Shown: positions 44,917 to 56,802 of the stretch, piece after piece
Layout: each line of letters starts with the position of its first letter
Position numbering within the stretch: position 1 is the first letter of the stretch
Notes under the pieces: model-generated
The model's database searches: none
The model's input: only the letters and a program-made list of their open reading frames with translations
Told to the model about the DNA's origin: nothing
Position numbers and translations under genes: made by a program
Assembly (NCBI GenBank): GCA_022410635.1
Contig: JAJVDF010000238.1
Coordinates: forward strand, 1,460,309 to 1,524,308
Direction: 5' to 3'
DNA: 64,000 bases
Source of the DNA: Tretioscincus oriximinensis
Taxonomy: Eukaryota > Chordata > Lepidosauria > Squamata > Gymnophthalmidae

Positions 44917-45094
44917 CAGGTGAAATATTGTTATAAAGAACCCCCAGATAACTAAATTCATGATATAACAAACAAATTTGAAAGTCCCGGTGAATGCCTG
45001 TAACAGTAATGGTGGCTACAATGGGTTCCATTATAACAAAATCTCATTATAAAGAACACATCCACCTGACCTCTTGGTTTCGTTATAATGGGTG
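44917..45094. mobile_element. Tigger/pogo-like MITE remnant
   Basis: It is flanked by TA at 44915-44916 and 45095-45096. Ends caggtgaaatattgttataa and cgttataatgggtg are partial inverted repeats, and ttataa-rich repeats recur inside (cattataaagaaca). The style matches Tigger-type elements, but no transposase remains. Confidence 0.55.
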
Positions 45095-45096
45095 TA

Positions 45097-47341
45097 GTTC
45101 TAAAAATAAAATGCATCAAGTCAATTTGCAAAAGCAGAAATAATATATTTTGTGTCCCAAGTTCCTGCAGTCCATATTCTTTTACCTTCCTCCATATTCT
45201 CTTCCCCTCCATTTTTTCCTTTCTGCCCATCCAGTAACAGAGAAGAAATGAACACCTAGAAAATGCTAATCTATTTCACAGCAAATGCTTCACTTGGTTT
45301 CAATAAGCAGAAGANATAAAAATGTTTCTCTTGAGTAGCCAGTGTAAGAGAGGCCTGTAGAACTAAATTTTAGAAGCAGCAATTGCCGATTGGTAGCAAT
45401 GCTTCTAAACCCTTTCTAAGTTTCTCATTATTACTAAACCCTGCTGCATTGTGCAGCTNTTAGTCTCCTCATGATATCAAAGGCTAATGGCACCTGCTGG
45501 ACCAGAGCCCTTGCTTAAGACCCCAAAGTGGGAGGACTCAAAATCTGTGTGCCCTTTGCTTTCTGTTCTTGCAAATTTTGAAGCCAAGGAATAACTCCAG
45601 AGCAGTGGCAGCTCGCAGGCACCTTCTTGAGGGTACGCACATCCCCCCTAAGATGAAGTTGAATTTCCTACTGTGCACCAGCTGCAGATAATCAGGCATG
45701 CTGGGGACTGACCCTGTGGTGGTTCGGCACCATTGAAGTTTCAGATGGCACAAGTAGTGGCACAGTGCTCTTGAGGAAGTGGCACTTGGGGGAGGTCCCT
45801 CAGCTGTAAGCAGTTAAGCGAGCCTGATTCCATGCCAGCTGAAGCAATGCAGAGCTGCACCTGGCAAAGATAGAGGGGAAAGAAGCCCAAGGCCATTTCT
45901 ACCACTGATGTCAGGAACCCAGAAAGCATGTTCAAGCCCTTTGACCAGTTAGCTATAGATATTGACCTCCTTCTAAAATATTCCCCAATAAAGACCTAAT
46001 GAACAACCAGGATCCCAACATTCTAACATTCAAACCGTAGTTCCCTAAAAGTATAAACTGCCTTTCACTGGACCTTGATGAAACCTGCCATATTCTCTAG
46101 CAGGGATAGCATCCCTGACACACTCTATGTCTCCATATGGTAGTGGCAGCAATGCAAGAGGGAGAAATTCACCCTTGGAGTCTTTAAANGTTTATTTGTT
46201 GGCTCAATAACCCTTTTAAAAAAATTAGGCTATTGTGTAGCCTCTGCCAAACTCTCGAGCTCTTTCATTTCCTCATTGGTATGCCTTTAAAACCTTACCT
46301 GACAATTATCAAGTTCCTTTGCCTTGCTTTTCGCTAGAAGACTGATGTTTCTATTCATGGAATTCTATTAAAGGAAAGCAAGCAATCAACTGGGGTGAAG
46401 CTTCATCACCAAGACACATTTTTTATTGGGAAGGAGAAATAAACTAGCTTAGGTTTGGACTCGCATGGTGCATGTTTGCTCCAATAAGCCAAATTTTAGA
46501 CAACTAGTTTATTTATTCATGAGAGATGGGAAAAATAAAACACTTTGCTCACTTTAAGAAAATAAAACACATTTCATTCAGCTTCTGTGCTGAAGCTGCT
46601 AAAAAATACAGTGAGCTTTGAAGCAAAGATGGAACAACAGCCTGAAGGCAATTCGTTTCGGCAAACTCTGTGCTTGTCGCCATTGTGAAAAAAACTACGC
46701 GGTGATTAGATTGTCATCCACAAAAGCCAGCAGGATCTTGCATCTTTGTGTTTGAGCAACCATGGTTTGTAGAAATAAAGTCCTTATGCATGTCATGCCT
46801 TTTGGTGCCAAAATTGTGTGCTAAGAACATTAGTGCTCCTTTCCAAAGCTGTAAAAGTGGTTTAAGGAAGCAAAGCGAAGCTTCCAAGACTCTTGTGTTC
46901 TACTCTTTGTGGGCTATTAGTGGTCTTAGGTGAAAAATTAAATTCCCTTGTCCAGGTTTAGCAAAGTATTTGGTGATTTGCTGAGTGGATTTCTGTGTGA
47001 ATTTAAATTCTCAGCTTGCACAGAATCCTATGTGTGTATAGATTTTTACCTTCTGGTTCTATTAGAATGTACAACATGGAAATTAATGCATTTTAAATTG
47101 CATCCCATCTCAAGAGGCATGGCACGCATTGACTGAATAGGTTGAGAAATGGGTTGCCAGCTATGAAGAATGCATTCCTTGGCATTTTCTGCATTTGTGC
47201 AAATCAGAAACTGAAAATAAACTTGAACAGAATTCTGTGCAAATAGTAAATGTAACAGGAGAGAGAAAAATAGAATGACAAGCAGAATGATTTTATAGGT
47301 TACTTTCATTTTACTTAAATATATAGCTTAGTAGGATTATA
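45097..47341. other. Unannotated stretch; CNE-like part at 46.4-46.7 kb
   Basis: Neither repeats nor genes are recognised. 46430-46720 looks compositionally like conserved non-coding DNA, with several AT motifs in an otherwise complex sequence. Confidence 0.35.
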
Positions 47342-47431
47342 GTAGGAGAAGAAAAAGAAAAAGAAGAAAAAGAAGAAAAAGAAGAAAAAGAAGAAAAAGA
47401 AGAAAAAGAAGAAAAAGAAGAAAAAGAAGAA
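47342..47431. repeat. Expanded hexa/nona-nucleotide SINE tail (gaagaaaaa)n
   Basis: About 90 bp of gaagaaaaa units directly adjoin the 3' end of the minus-strand SINE that begins at 47432. Confidence 0.95.
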
Positions 47432-47645
47432 GGCGGAGAAGGTACTCAGAGCAGCTTACAAGGTTATTTTCCCTCAAAGGCTTACATGTATTCTATCTTT
47501 CCCAGCACGTTGTGGTGGTACCCATTAATTTACTCACAAATGTCTTTGCTTTTGAACAGCTGGGTTGGATGAAGTTAAGGCCAGAAGAGTGCGCTCTCAC
47601 CTCTCCATGACTGGGCTTCAAACTCAGTATCCTACGCCACCTGCG
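47432..47645 (-). mobile_element. tRNA-derived SINE, second family
   Basis: On the minus strand: a degenerate head (agtttgaagcccag, B box), a body ccaacccagctgttcaaaag, a 3' end cttgtaagctgctctgagta and then the expanded tail. Confidence 0.7.
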
Positions 47646-47755
47646 TATCGTTGCAGGTCCCAAAGACTGCATCACATGTGGGTAAACCATTCAAGTTTGT
47701 GTTCAAGATGCCTCTAATAAACCAGTTAATCTTCATGATCAAGATGTCTCTAATG

Positions 47756-47950
47756 TAGGCTGGCCAGAGGACCCCTTTTGGGGGGGCTTTGAAAACCCGG
47801 TTTTGGGGTGCCTCCTGGTTTCTGCTGAGGAAAAAAAATTGAAAAAAAAATCTTTTTTTGAAAAATATTTTTCTCAGCAAAAAACGGGAGACACCCCCAA
47901 ACTGGGTTCCCAACCCCACCCACCCCAAAAGGGGTCATCTGGTCAGCCTA
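47756..47950. mobile_element. hAT-type MITE, complete, longer variant
   Basis: The termini taggctggccagaggacccc and ggggtcatctggtcagccta are inverted repeats. Perfect 8-bp duplications ctctaatg lie at 47748-47755 and 47951-47958. The centre is a near-palindrome of A/T runs around ttttctcagc. It is the same family as 42838-42969 and 13786. Confidence 0.92.
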
Positions 47951-47958
47951 CTCTAATG

Positions 47959-48949
47959 GACAAATTCATGGCTCATAATTTATTTATGAGGGTCTTTCAC
48001 TATGTTATTCACCCAAATTTTGATCTTTTCTTTGCTATAAAATGTAAGATGGAGAATTCATTAGTTAAACGGTCTTACGTGACCCAGTCCAGTCCAAGGA
48101 GCATAACCTATTGATGCAATGCAGTGATAACAGGAAAAGTTCGCTTCTAGGATTATTTCTGGACCTTGGCAGAATCTTCTGGTATGAAACTATCATTTCA
48201 AATTTAGGAAAGGTTGGGATATCAATCCAGCAAACCTTTGGCCAGAAGAGGTTTGCTGAGAGCAGTAGCTGTTACCACTACCATGCATGTACACAAGTTG
48301 CTTTGGTTTACCTCATCTTTTAGTTATTATAGTTCCAGGACTTTTAGAAACTAATTTTTGCCATAATATCTTGCCACAGTGCTGAGCATTAACTGAATAA
48401 GTTCCTTGAACATTTAGCCTGTGTTAAATCCTAGTTCAAAGAAGACTGCTATAATCATAAATCTTTAACAAGAGGAGACTGCAATGCTATCAAAGCCTTC
48501 TGTTCTGCCTCAAGTACATTGAGTCTCTCCAGACAGCAAGAGGTAATGTGGATTTACAGATGGACCTAGTTTTTGCTTCTTGCCATGTATCTCCAGATCT
48601 TCACATCTGGTCAGGTGAACATGATACCATCTCAATAGGACATCTGGGAACTTGCTGCATCTAAGAGCTCTCTTTTTTCTTTTTTATGTGTTGGGGCAGC
48701 TCCCAGAAGTGCTAATGCATCTCACCAGACCTGCAGGTACTGTAAGTGAAGCTATTACAGGAAACTTGGCATCATAAATGGATTCCGTAGGATACCGAAG
48801 CAGTATTTGTCTGTGTTTTTTTAACTATCATTGGAATTAGAAGATCAAGGGGGTGTCTAGCAGTCTCAATGCAAAGTTGATAGTATTTCCCATTCTCCAA
48901 GTCTTCAAGTAGCCTGAAAAAATGGCGAGAAATTACACAATAAGGCCAT
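47959..48949. other. Unannotated stretch
   Basis: Nothing recognised. Confidence 0.4.
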
Positions 48950-49500
48950 GAGATGGTATTCTTGAATTCTGCCTTTGAAAACAGTTTGGAAGCTGCAGTT
49001 GGTGCAGAATGCAGCAGCTAGACTGCTGTCTGGAACGGCTGGTTGGACACATATCATGCTGGTCTTGAAAGAGCTGCACTGGCTGCCAATCCGCTACTGA
49101 GCCCAATTCAACTATAAGGCCCTAAATAACTTGGGCCCCAAATATGTAAAGGAATGCCTTCTCCCACTCCAACCTGCCTGTGCCTTATGATCTGCAGGGG
49201 AGGACCTCCTGGTTGTTCCGCCTCTTTCAACAGCCATTGGAGTGGGAACCCAGGCTAGGGCCGTCTATGGTTTGGAATAGTCTCTGGAGGTGCATCTGTC
49301 ATCATCGTTGTGTGGTTTTAGAAGATCTTTGAAGACNCACCTCTTTCACCTGGCCTTTGGCTGAAGAGAATGTCATTTTTGTCACTACTTTTAATTGTTT
49401 TTATACTGTTTTTAATTTGTTATTTTGTGTTGATATTTTACTGTTCNCCACCCTAAGACCTTCGACTATGCGGCAGGGTATAAATATAAATAAATAAATA
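48950..49500 (+). mobile_element. L2-like LINE, ORF2 C-terminus and 3' UTR
   Basis: The fullest copy of this type: gaaaacagtttggaagctgc, actggctgccaatccgctac, ggccctaaataacttgggcc, then a 3' UTR with gttttaattgtttttata-like text and a tail (aaat)n at 49486-49500. Frames are broken. Confidence 0.72.
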
Positions 49501-49694
49501 TTCTTGAGTTGACTGGTTGTTTGGCTGGGCAAGCACCAGGAGGATGGCTCCTGTCTGTGGATAGTTATCTTTGTTATTCATAAACGATGCATTGATGAGT
49601 CTAACATTCCAAGATCTACTGACCAATGACAGGGCTTGGAACCTTGAACTCATGTGCACCCAGTTGTCTGCCTGTCACCTAGAAAGGATTCTGG

Positions 49695-50275
49695 CCTTTT
49701 CTGCACTGCCTTTATTATGGGATATACCTTGGAATGGGGATCATCGCGGACCTTCCTTAGTTTGCACATGCATGCAGATGGCTGCTTCTGTTCTGAGACA
49801 TAGGCTCCCTTCTCACTACAAGTTTTAAATTGCTTTTTTTTTAAAAGCAGGACAATAAGCACGGTATGTCTTCAATTACCTTCAGTCTTCCTTGCAGTTC
49901 CCTCTCTGTCCTTGATACATCCTATCAATTCTTGTGTCATCACAAGCCCAGAAATTATTGCTGTGCTTGCCTGACTACAAGCCCTAGCATTCTTTGCGAG
50001 TCAGCATACAATTCCCAGGCAATCTTTACTGGGCAAGAGCCAATGAGCTCTGAAACAGCTTTTCTTTGGGATTTTACAAAACAGAGGCTGCTAAATCAGA
50101 TGATATGCGGAGGCTATTTACTCCGCAATAAAAACCATTAAAGCATGTGGAATGTTGGACATCCGTGGTTCCGTGAGGTGGACAGAAGGTAAAATCGCTT
50201 CCAAAGCACACAAAATAGAATGTGGGGATTGGGCCATAATCAGATAACAGCATAGTACAGAAAGGGCTTCAGTTG
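49695..50275 (-). mobile_element. DNA element family X, fullest copy
   Basis: The terminal parts ggccttttctgcactgcctt and agcatagtacagaaagggct are imperfect inverted repeats. The interior read in reverse (ggcccaatccccacattcta, gctttggaagcgat, gcctgggaattgtatgctga) matches 55094-55445 and, more weakly, 33478-33870. No transposase is recognised. The superfamily is probably hAT or Harbinger, as the ends resemble the 12.3 kb MITE. Confidence 0.55.
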
Positions 50276-52410
50276 GAAAGAGGAAGAATATAGAGGACCT
50301 ATTATTCCTGAATATCTTTTTGTAACACAATCTCCTTGCTTGTTCATCTTGCCCATCATGTTGACAGGTATTTTTGCTAGAAGGGCATAATAAAAGCAGC
50401 AGCTTAAGTAATAACATCTCTGTAGTAGTCACTAGCAGTATTCTCATCAATTTGTATGGCACAGTAGCAAAACTGAACACCTTTGGTAGGCAATCAGAGA
50501 GGTCAGGGGGAGCAGGAGGCTGGCTTCAACATCGCATTATTTAATGGAGAATTGCTTTCATGGCCTCCCGGTTGGATTCATGCTTCTGGTTTCACATCCT
50601 AAATAAGATATCAAATATTAATACAAAGTATTCCCTCTTCCTAAGGGATCCACAAGCCATTCTTGGAGCATACTCTTGGCTGCCATTAAACAGCTTGGGC
50701 TACAATTCTATTATTTTCTAGAAGAATATTACATTTTCGATGTCAGAACACNGAACTCCTAGAAAGAAGGCGAAATTGGAAAGGCACACTGGTTGGCCAA
50801 GGGAGACAGAGGCAACAAATGAAAATCAAAGGCAAAGGAACAGTGAATTCAGAAACAGAAACATGTGGAAAAGCAGCAGATGTTATTATCTCCAAAACAC
50901 ATGATACATCTTAGGGATTATAGGGCTTTGTGAAGGCTCACATGCTCTCATCCAGAGATGCAATTGCTGGTCTTTTTGGAATGACAGTGACAATGGTAGC
51001 AAAACTGAGACTTAGTAGGCTTGCAGAAGCTGTGCTAATAGAGGCAGCTCGTATTAAATGGTTCATAAAGCAGATGCCAAGGAAAGGAGACAGGTGGTTC
51101 TATAGAGTAGGGTGTGTGAGAGACAAAGATTAATTAAGAAATCATACTTTGATCTTACATATAACAGCTAATAATCAGTTCCATTACTGGAATATTCTCA
51201 ATGTAACTATGGGCCTTTTTTACACTTTGACTGACAAGTAATTCAAGCAGCTAGCAAGAGTGTAGCATGTGCATTGCTGAAAGCTTCACTATTCCCCAAT
51301 CCCTAAAAGCATTTGTAAAGTTATCTTGTATGGTTTAAGACTAGCATTGAATCATGATACTGTGGCCGCGAAATGATGATTGAGGCTTTTTCTCAGTACT
51401 GATGCTTCACATTACACAAATATCAGCCATGGGTGAGTGGCTATGTGAGGGTGGAAATCAGAAGCCCCAGCATTGATTAGAAAATGGATGGGACTCCTGC
51501 CTGACTTTTTCAGGGGAGCTAGAAAGGACAAGCTTGGACATCCATATGTGTGTGGAGAGGAATACCCCCCTCGTACATACATGAGTAACCCTTGGGAACA
51601 CCCAACTATCTTGGGTGTGAGATTTCCCAACCTTTCCTTTCCCTGTACCCAGAAGTCGATGTCTCCATCCCAAAATAATCTGCCCTGGCCTCACAAGCTA
51701 TAGAAATAACTTGGTCTCAGAAGTAGACTGGGAGATGTCATGCCCCCGGAGACCTTTATTAATCCCCTTTTTATTTTATCCAGCTATCCCTATAGTTTAG
51801 AGTTGGACTTAGTTGTTTCTGTACAGTTATTTTGGGAGGGAACCCTATTTAGACCCTATCCCTTTAAGAATTCTGAAGGGAGGTCTTTAATTTCAGTTAT
51901 ATTTCCTCCCCTTCCCAGTTAAGTTTCATTTTGGGTGTAGCAGAGCTGGAGAAGAGCAAGCTTCAAACGTCAATGTGGTGAAAGAAACTCTTAAAGAAGT
52001 CAAAGTTGTGAAAGAAACAGAAGAACTCCAAGAAACCTAAAAGAGNAAGTATTTAAAAAGGACTTGAGAGGGAACAGTTTTCTACCTTTATTTTTACATT
52101 TTAAAATAAACCTTTTTTGTTTGAATGCTTTGAGAGTTTTACCTTCTGTCCCTGGCAAGCAAATGACACCCAAACAGAGAAATAGCTTGGGGGGCAGAAC
52201 AGGAGACCTGAGAAAAATCTGCATATGTTTTCTTTGGTTTTAGACTATTTCTGCTGGTGGGATCTCTGGAAAATCCGTAAAATAACTGAAATTGTTTCTT
52301 GTTTACATTAAACAGGAAAATAGTGGGCAAACCATTGGCAGAGTTCATTTTCTGTCCCTTCTATAAACTTGACAATACGGATCCTTTGCTTTAGCTTTAG
52401 GGACTTAGAT
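50276..52410. other. Unannotated stretch
   Basis: No repeat is assigned. Overlapping frames at 51412-51703 on both strands have no known domain. Confidence 0.35.
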
Positions 52411-52414
52411 ACTA

Positions 52415-52532
52415 TTCTGATACCTATTTTAACCCATCTTCAGTCCTGAAGAACTGCACTAAACTGGGGAGGGGTGGAATCCTGGTTTAGTCCAATTATT
52501 TAGAACTAAAGTTTGATTAAAATATGTGTCAG
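52415..52532. mobile_element. Palindromic MITE family P, copy 4
   Basis: The ends tctgatacctattttaaccc and gattaaaatatgtgtcaga pair, and the inner arms gtcctgaagaactgcactaa and ggtttagtccaattatttag do as well. The centre is a G-rich loop. Confidence 0.65.
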
Positions 52533-52654
52533 AACTGTATCTCAATAAATGCTATCCAGTATACTGACTAGGTTTTCTGATACCAAACTGGGGTAATTAA
52601 TATTCATGTTAATTTGCTTATTCATGAATATGCAACCCTCCAGAAATCCCTGTG

Positions 52655-52828
52655 CACATGAGGAATCAACGGAGTTCATGAGAAATCTACGGAGTACATG
52701 AGAATTTTTTGAAACACGTGAGAAATTTGTGAAATCATTTCCAGAGCGGGGCAGGAAGTGACATCACTTCTGGGGCGGGGCTGGAAGTGACATCATTTTG
52801 TGAAATCATTTCCGCAGCATGACACCAA
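52655..52828. repeat. Short tandem repeats and CRE-like duplicated unit
   Basis: Four diverged units of about 20 bp (catgagaaatctacggagta type) are followed by two units of about 28 bp containing gcggggc and ggaagtgacatcact. Confidence 0.65.
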
Positions 52829-53169
52829 AGCTGGAACAATACTACTATTGGCTCAGAGTGGAATGAAACCGGATTAAGCTTTTACCCCTTGACTACTTCT
52901 AATTCTGAGCTAAATAGATATTAGGCTTATTTATCTTTACATCAGAAGGTGGCCTGAGCCAGTGACCATGAATCAAAAATTAAATATAACATACATTTTT
53001 TTTTCAAATAATAGTAATTAAACCATAACCCTTTTTCTCAACACAAGCCATCTATGTTCTAAAATCAAAAAGAAGAAGGCAGAATACATGCATTAGTTCA
53101 GTCAAATAGAAGCTTCTACATGGTTAGTACTATATAAATAAACAACAACAATAATAATCCATTACTGAC

Positions 53170-53380
53170 AGCGGTCGTGCTTAAATTTTAATCCAGCTTC
53201 AGTCCACTTTCAGAAAGAAAGAACATGTAGCAAAATGAGTAATTGATTATTGTTTTTTTGCACATAAACAAATAAGAGGGATTCTGAGGAAAATTGCCAA
53301 AAGAAAATATCTTGCTACTTTGCTGATGTTTTCTCACTCTGAAAGTGAATTGAGGCTGGATTAAAACATAAGTTTGACAA
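53170..53380. mobile_element. Palindromic MITE family P, longer variant
   Basis: The arms near 53178-53212 (ttttaatccagcttcagtcc, actttcag) and 53334-53376 (ctgaaagtgaattgaggctg, gattaaaacataag) pair, with about 120 bp of AT-rich interior. Confidence 0.55.
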
Positions 53381-53516
53381 GGATCACACAGATACAATGG
53401 GGGAAACTTCTGTCTGTTTTCAGAATGGAAGAACACAGAATTGAATTCCTTCCACATTATCTAATCTAAATAATGGTTTTCTGAAATTGAGATTGTAATA
53501 AATAAATCATTAAATT

Positions 53517-54484
53517 AGTCTGCAATGTCTGTGCCTCTTCAACCTTGAATGATGGCATTTAAGAGGTGATCTGACTGAAGTGCATAAACTCATGCAAGGG
53601 TTTATAAGGTGAATAGANAAAAAATGTTTTGTCTATGACACAACACTAGGACCAGGGGGCATTCCACAGAACTGATGAGCAGAAGACTTAGGGAAAATAT
53701 TTTTTTCACCCAGAGGGTCATTGTCTGTGGAATTTACTTCCAGAAGCGGTGGTGGTATCTAGCAGCCTGGATAGCTTTAAGGCTGCATGGACATAACGAC
53801 TTAAAAACCACTATAAAGCTATATTCTGGAATATAGCAATTGCATGTCTGTGCACACCAAACCTGTATATTCTGCACACCAAACCTGNATATTCTGTGTC
53901 CAGTGCCACAATTCCGTAATATCGCTTACTGATCTCGGGATAGTGCAGTCCTAGAATTTTTGCAACAGCCACTAGAAACTACTGCTGTGTTCTCACTTAT
54001 TTTAACCTCTCGCGCCCAATTTGTGCACACGCATATGCTCAGGAGAAGACAGGGGTTGGTCGTGAGGAGACGGAGGTTCCCCGAAACGATGACTGAATAT
54101 CCCAGCAATAGTTTATTACAGGAAAAATGGCCTTTGTTGAGGGAATGCTGAAAAATGCTTAACCCATGTGCTGGACTTATCCTCATCTCACTCCNATCAA
54201 GGTAGAAATATATTGTGTGCACGCATGCAGCCTAAGACAGGATTAGACAAGTTCATGGACAGCAGGGGTATAAGTAGCCACTAGGATTGATGTCTTGATA
54301 TTACCTCCGAGATGGAGCAACAGGCAGAATAACAGAAATGCCATTTGCAGGGCATCAAGAGCAGTTGAAAATTTTGCTGCCTTCTCTTCCAGACTGCTCA
54401 GATGAAATCCGGAGGGCCTCTGTGTAACTAGATGGGTTCCATCCTGATTCAGCAGTGCTCCTCTCTTATGTTCTTATATTTAAA
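53517..54484 (+). mobile_element. CR1/L3-clade LINE, 3' end, split by a Harbinger MITE
   Basis: The L3 parts are 53517-53780 and 54236-54484. The reading ggatagctttaa...gacaggattagacaag becomes continuous once the MITE and one TAA are removed. The tail is cttatgttcttata. Confidence 0.88.
53781..54232. mobile_element. PIF/Harbinger-type MITE, copy 3
   Basis: 452 bp. The termini ggctgcatggacataacgac and gtgtgcacgcatgcagcc are inverted repeats. Perfect TAA duplications lie at 53778-53780 and 54233-54235, confirmed by the uninterrupted L3 sequence. An internal tandem duplication of about 25 bp (cacaccaaacctgtatattc) explains its greater length. Confidence 0.88.
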
Positions 54485-54485
54485 A

Positions 54486-54696
54486 GAAATAGAGAAGGAA
54501 CACAGGTAGGAAACAAAAAGGAAGGGGAGAAGAGATAAAGAAAGAGAAAGAAGGAAGGAAAGAAAGAAAGAAGGAAGGAAAAAGCAAAAAGGAAGGGAAA
54601 GAGAAAAAGAAGGAAGAAAAGAAAGAAATGAAGATAAAGAAGGCAGAAAAGAAAAAGGATGGAAAAAAGAAAGGAAGGAAGGAAGGAAGGAAGGAT
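54486..54696. repeat. Polypurine tract (gaaa/aagg)n
   Basis: About 210 bp of almost pure purines, ending in a regular (aagg)n. It directly follows the L3 tail. Confidence 0.92.
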
Positions 54697-54856
54697 GAGG
54701 TCGGTGGCTAAGCAGCCAAGAGATAGCTGCTGGCGACCAGGCGGAGAGCACTGGCATGGGGTATAGCACCATTCAAACGCGATGTTTTCCTAGCCAATAG
54801 CTGTTTTGATGATGCTGTGAGTCGAGCACTCTGCTTTCCAATAGTGCCACACTATA

Positions 54857-54892
54857 GTGTTTCAGGAAGTAAAGGTCACTTCCTGAAACACT
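54857..54892. repeat. Hairpin, 15-bp arms
   Basis: agtgtttcaggaagt and acttcctgaaacact are perfect inverted copies around a short spacer. It is probably the core of a MITE spanning about 54750-54950, not resolved further. Confidence 0.75.
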
Positions 54893-55093
54893 GTAACATG
54901 GCATTAAAAAGATAGATCCAGATGGGACGGAAGAGACAGGAAAGAGGGGCCCAGGCAAACCATGGAAAGTCTTCCCCATCGGGAGGCCCCAGATCAATTT
55001 TTTCCCACCCATCTGGGGTCTTATGGTCAGCCTATTATCCAGTATTATACATTCAAGTCTTAATCTTGGCCTGCAGCTCAGAATATTGTTTTA

Positions 55094-55500
55094 GGCCTGA
55101 TCCCCAATATACTGTGCTTTGGAAGCGATGTTTGCCTCACGGAAACACCTATGCAAAGTAACTGGCCTCTGCATAATATCCGATTTAATAGCCTCTGTTT
55201 TGTAAAGACAGAAAGAAAAGCTGCCTCAGACCTTCAGTTTGCTCTTGCCTAGCAGAGATTGCCTGGGAGTTGTATGCAGGCTTGCAAAGAATGCTGGTGC
55301 TTGTAATCAGGCAAGTGCAGCCATGATTTCTGGGGCTTGTGATGTCACGAGCATTACCCGGATGTGTCCAGGAGAGAGAGGAAAGTGCAAGGAAGATTGA
55401 AAGTAAATGGTGACATACTTGTGAATGTGCTGCCTCGNTTTTTTATTTTAGTTTAAAAAAAGCGACTTAAAACTTGTAGTGGAGAAGCAGCCTCAGTCTT
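55094..55500 (+). mobile_element. DNA element family X, copy 3
   Basis: It starts ggcctgatccccaatatact after TTA, continues gctttggaagcgatgtttgc, ttgcctgggagttgtatgca, tctggggcttgtgatgtcac and ends near gacttaaaacttgtagtgga. It runs opposite to 49695-50275 over more than 300 bp. Confidence 0.55.
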
Positions 55501-56604
55501 GACTCTGTATTACTTAAGTACTGGAGCACAAAAAATGTGTTCCATCAAATGTCACAAAGAAGGCATTTACTTTTCAGTAAGACACTTATGAAAGTTCTCA
55601 CTAAAATTGTAACAAACAAGATCAAGATTTGCTGAGAGATTCTAGTGCCGAAACCTCATTTTCTAAATGACCTTTAGAATTCTGTTTAAGTTGTAGGTTG
55701 AAGATAAGACTCTTCCCGTTACAGGTTTCTCCGTGTTCCCAATTTTAATTCCAAATCTAAATCATTCTCAAATGTATCAACTCTGCTGCTTAGCATGCAG
55801 GCTTATTCTAAACACACAGCCTATCCTCTGAAGGTTATCCATGACAGACGATGATTCTATATAATAAGCTTGGTGATATGCTGATAACTTATTACTTCTA
55901 GATATCATTACATCTCTAATGTTCTTGGGATCAGTCAAGAATCAAGAAGCAAAGCCAATGGTGTCATGACGGAGAGGCTTTCAGGAAAAAGTTGAGCTGC
56001 ATAAGGCAAAATGGACAGATGGAATGTCAAAAAATGCAGCAGGAGTTGGTGCCAAATTTCTAAAGAAAGCTAAATAATTTTCAGGGATTCAGCGATGTGC
56101 CGATTATGAAATACACATTTCTTTATCTTCCAATTCATAGTGTATTGCTAAAAATACTTTTTTTTTAATTTGCAGATTAACACTTATCAGTTATAAAATG
56201 CAATATAATAGCACACATTTACCTTATTATCTATGCTTTGCAAAACATGGATAATGGTGAAGTCTCAAAGTGTCTGGAGTTATATTACTTTTTGTAACAG
56301 ATAAATTTTAATGCTCAAGCAAAAAAAAAAAACCCCACCTTTTAATTCTACACGATGTTTTCAAAGTTTCTCTTCCTGAGTTGTGTGTCCTGTGGGTCTT
56401 CCTTTGTATGTTTCTTGAGTATTTTTATTAGTCTGGAGTGGAACCTTAAGAATGCCTCCCATTTGCTGGGATGGAAAGATACGAGGCAGGGAAGATATTT
56501 CTTAAGGTCATTTGCAAGGAATATGTGTACAAGGGAAGGTTTTGCCTTTTCCTTCTGCTGGACAACACCCAGAGCAACTAGTGGGCCACTGGGTGAGACA
56601 GGAT
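55501..56604. other. Unannotated AT-rich stretch
   Basis: Nothing recognised. Confidence 0.4.
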
Positions 56605-56800
56605 CTGGACTAAATTTATTTATTTATTTTATTTATTTACGTTTTTATACCGCCCTATGCCCAAAGATCTCAGGGCAGTTAACAATAAAAACACAGCATA
56701 TAAAAAACAACCCCATCTAAAAATTGGGGGAGGGACAGCAGTTTCCTTAGTCAAAGGTCAACCCAAAGAGGTTCATCTTCAAGCGTTTTCTGAACACACA
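56605..56800 (-). mobile_element. L2-like LINE/SINE tail, minus strand
   Basis: (attt)n, then tttttataccgccctatgcc and ctcagggcagttaacaataa, a reversed squamate L2-type 3' end, continuing to gttcatcttcaagcgttttc. Confidence 0.7.
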
Positions 56801-56802
56801 CT

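Noticed and set aside
50118..50480. 120-residue minus-strand frame
   Set aside because: It overlaps DNA element family X and contains leucine-rich low-complexity sequence only.
56355..56720. 121-residue plus-strand frame with a hydrophobic start resembling a signal peptide
   Set aside because: The frame runs into the reversed L2-like tail and (attt)n at 56605-56720, so the C-terminal part is repeat; no other coding evidence.
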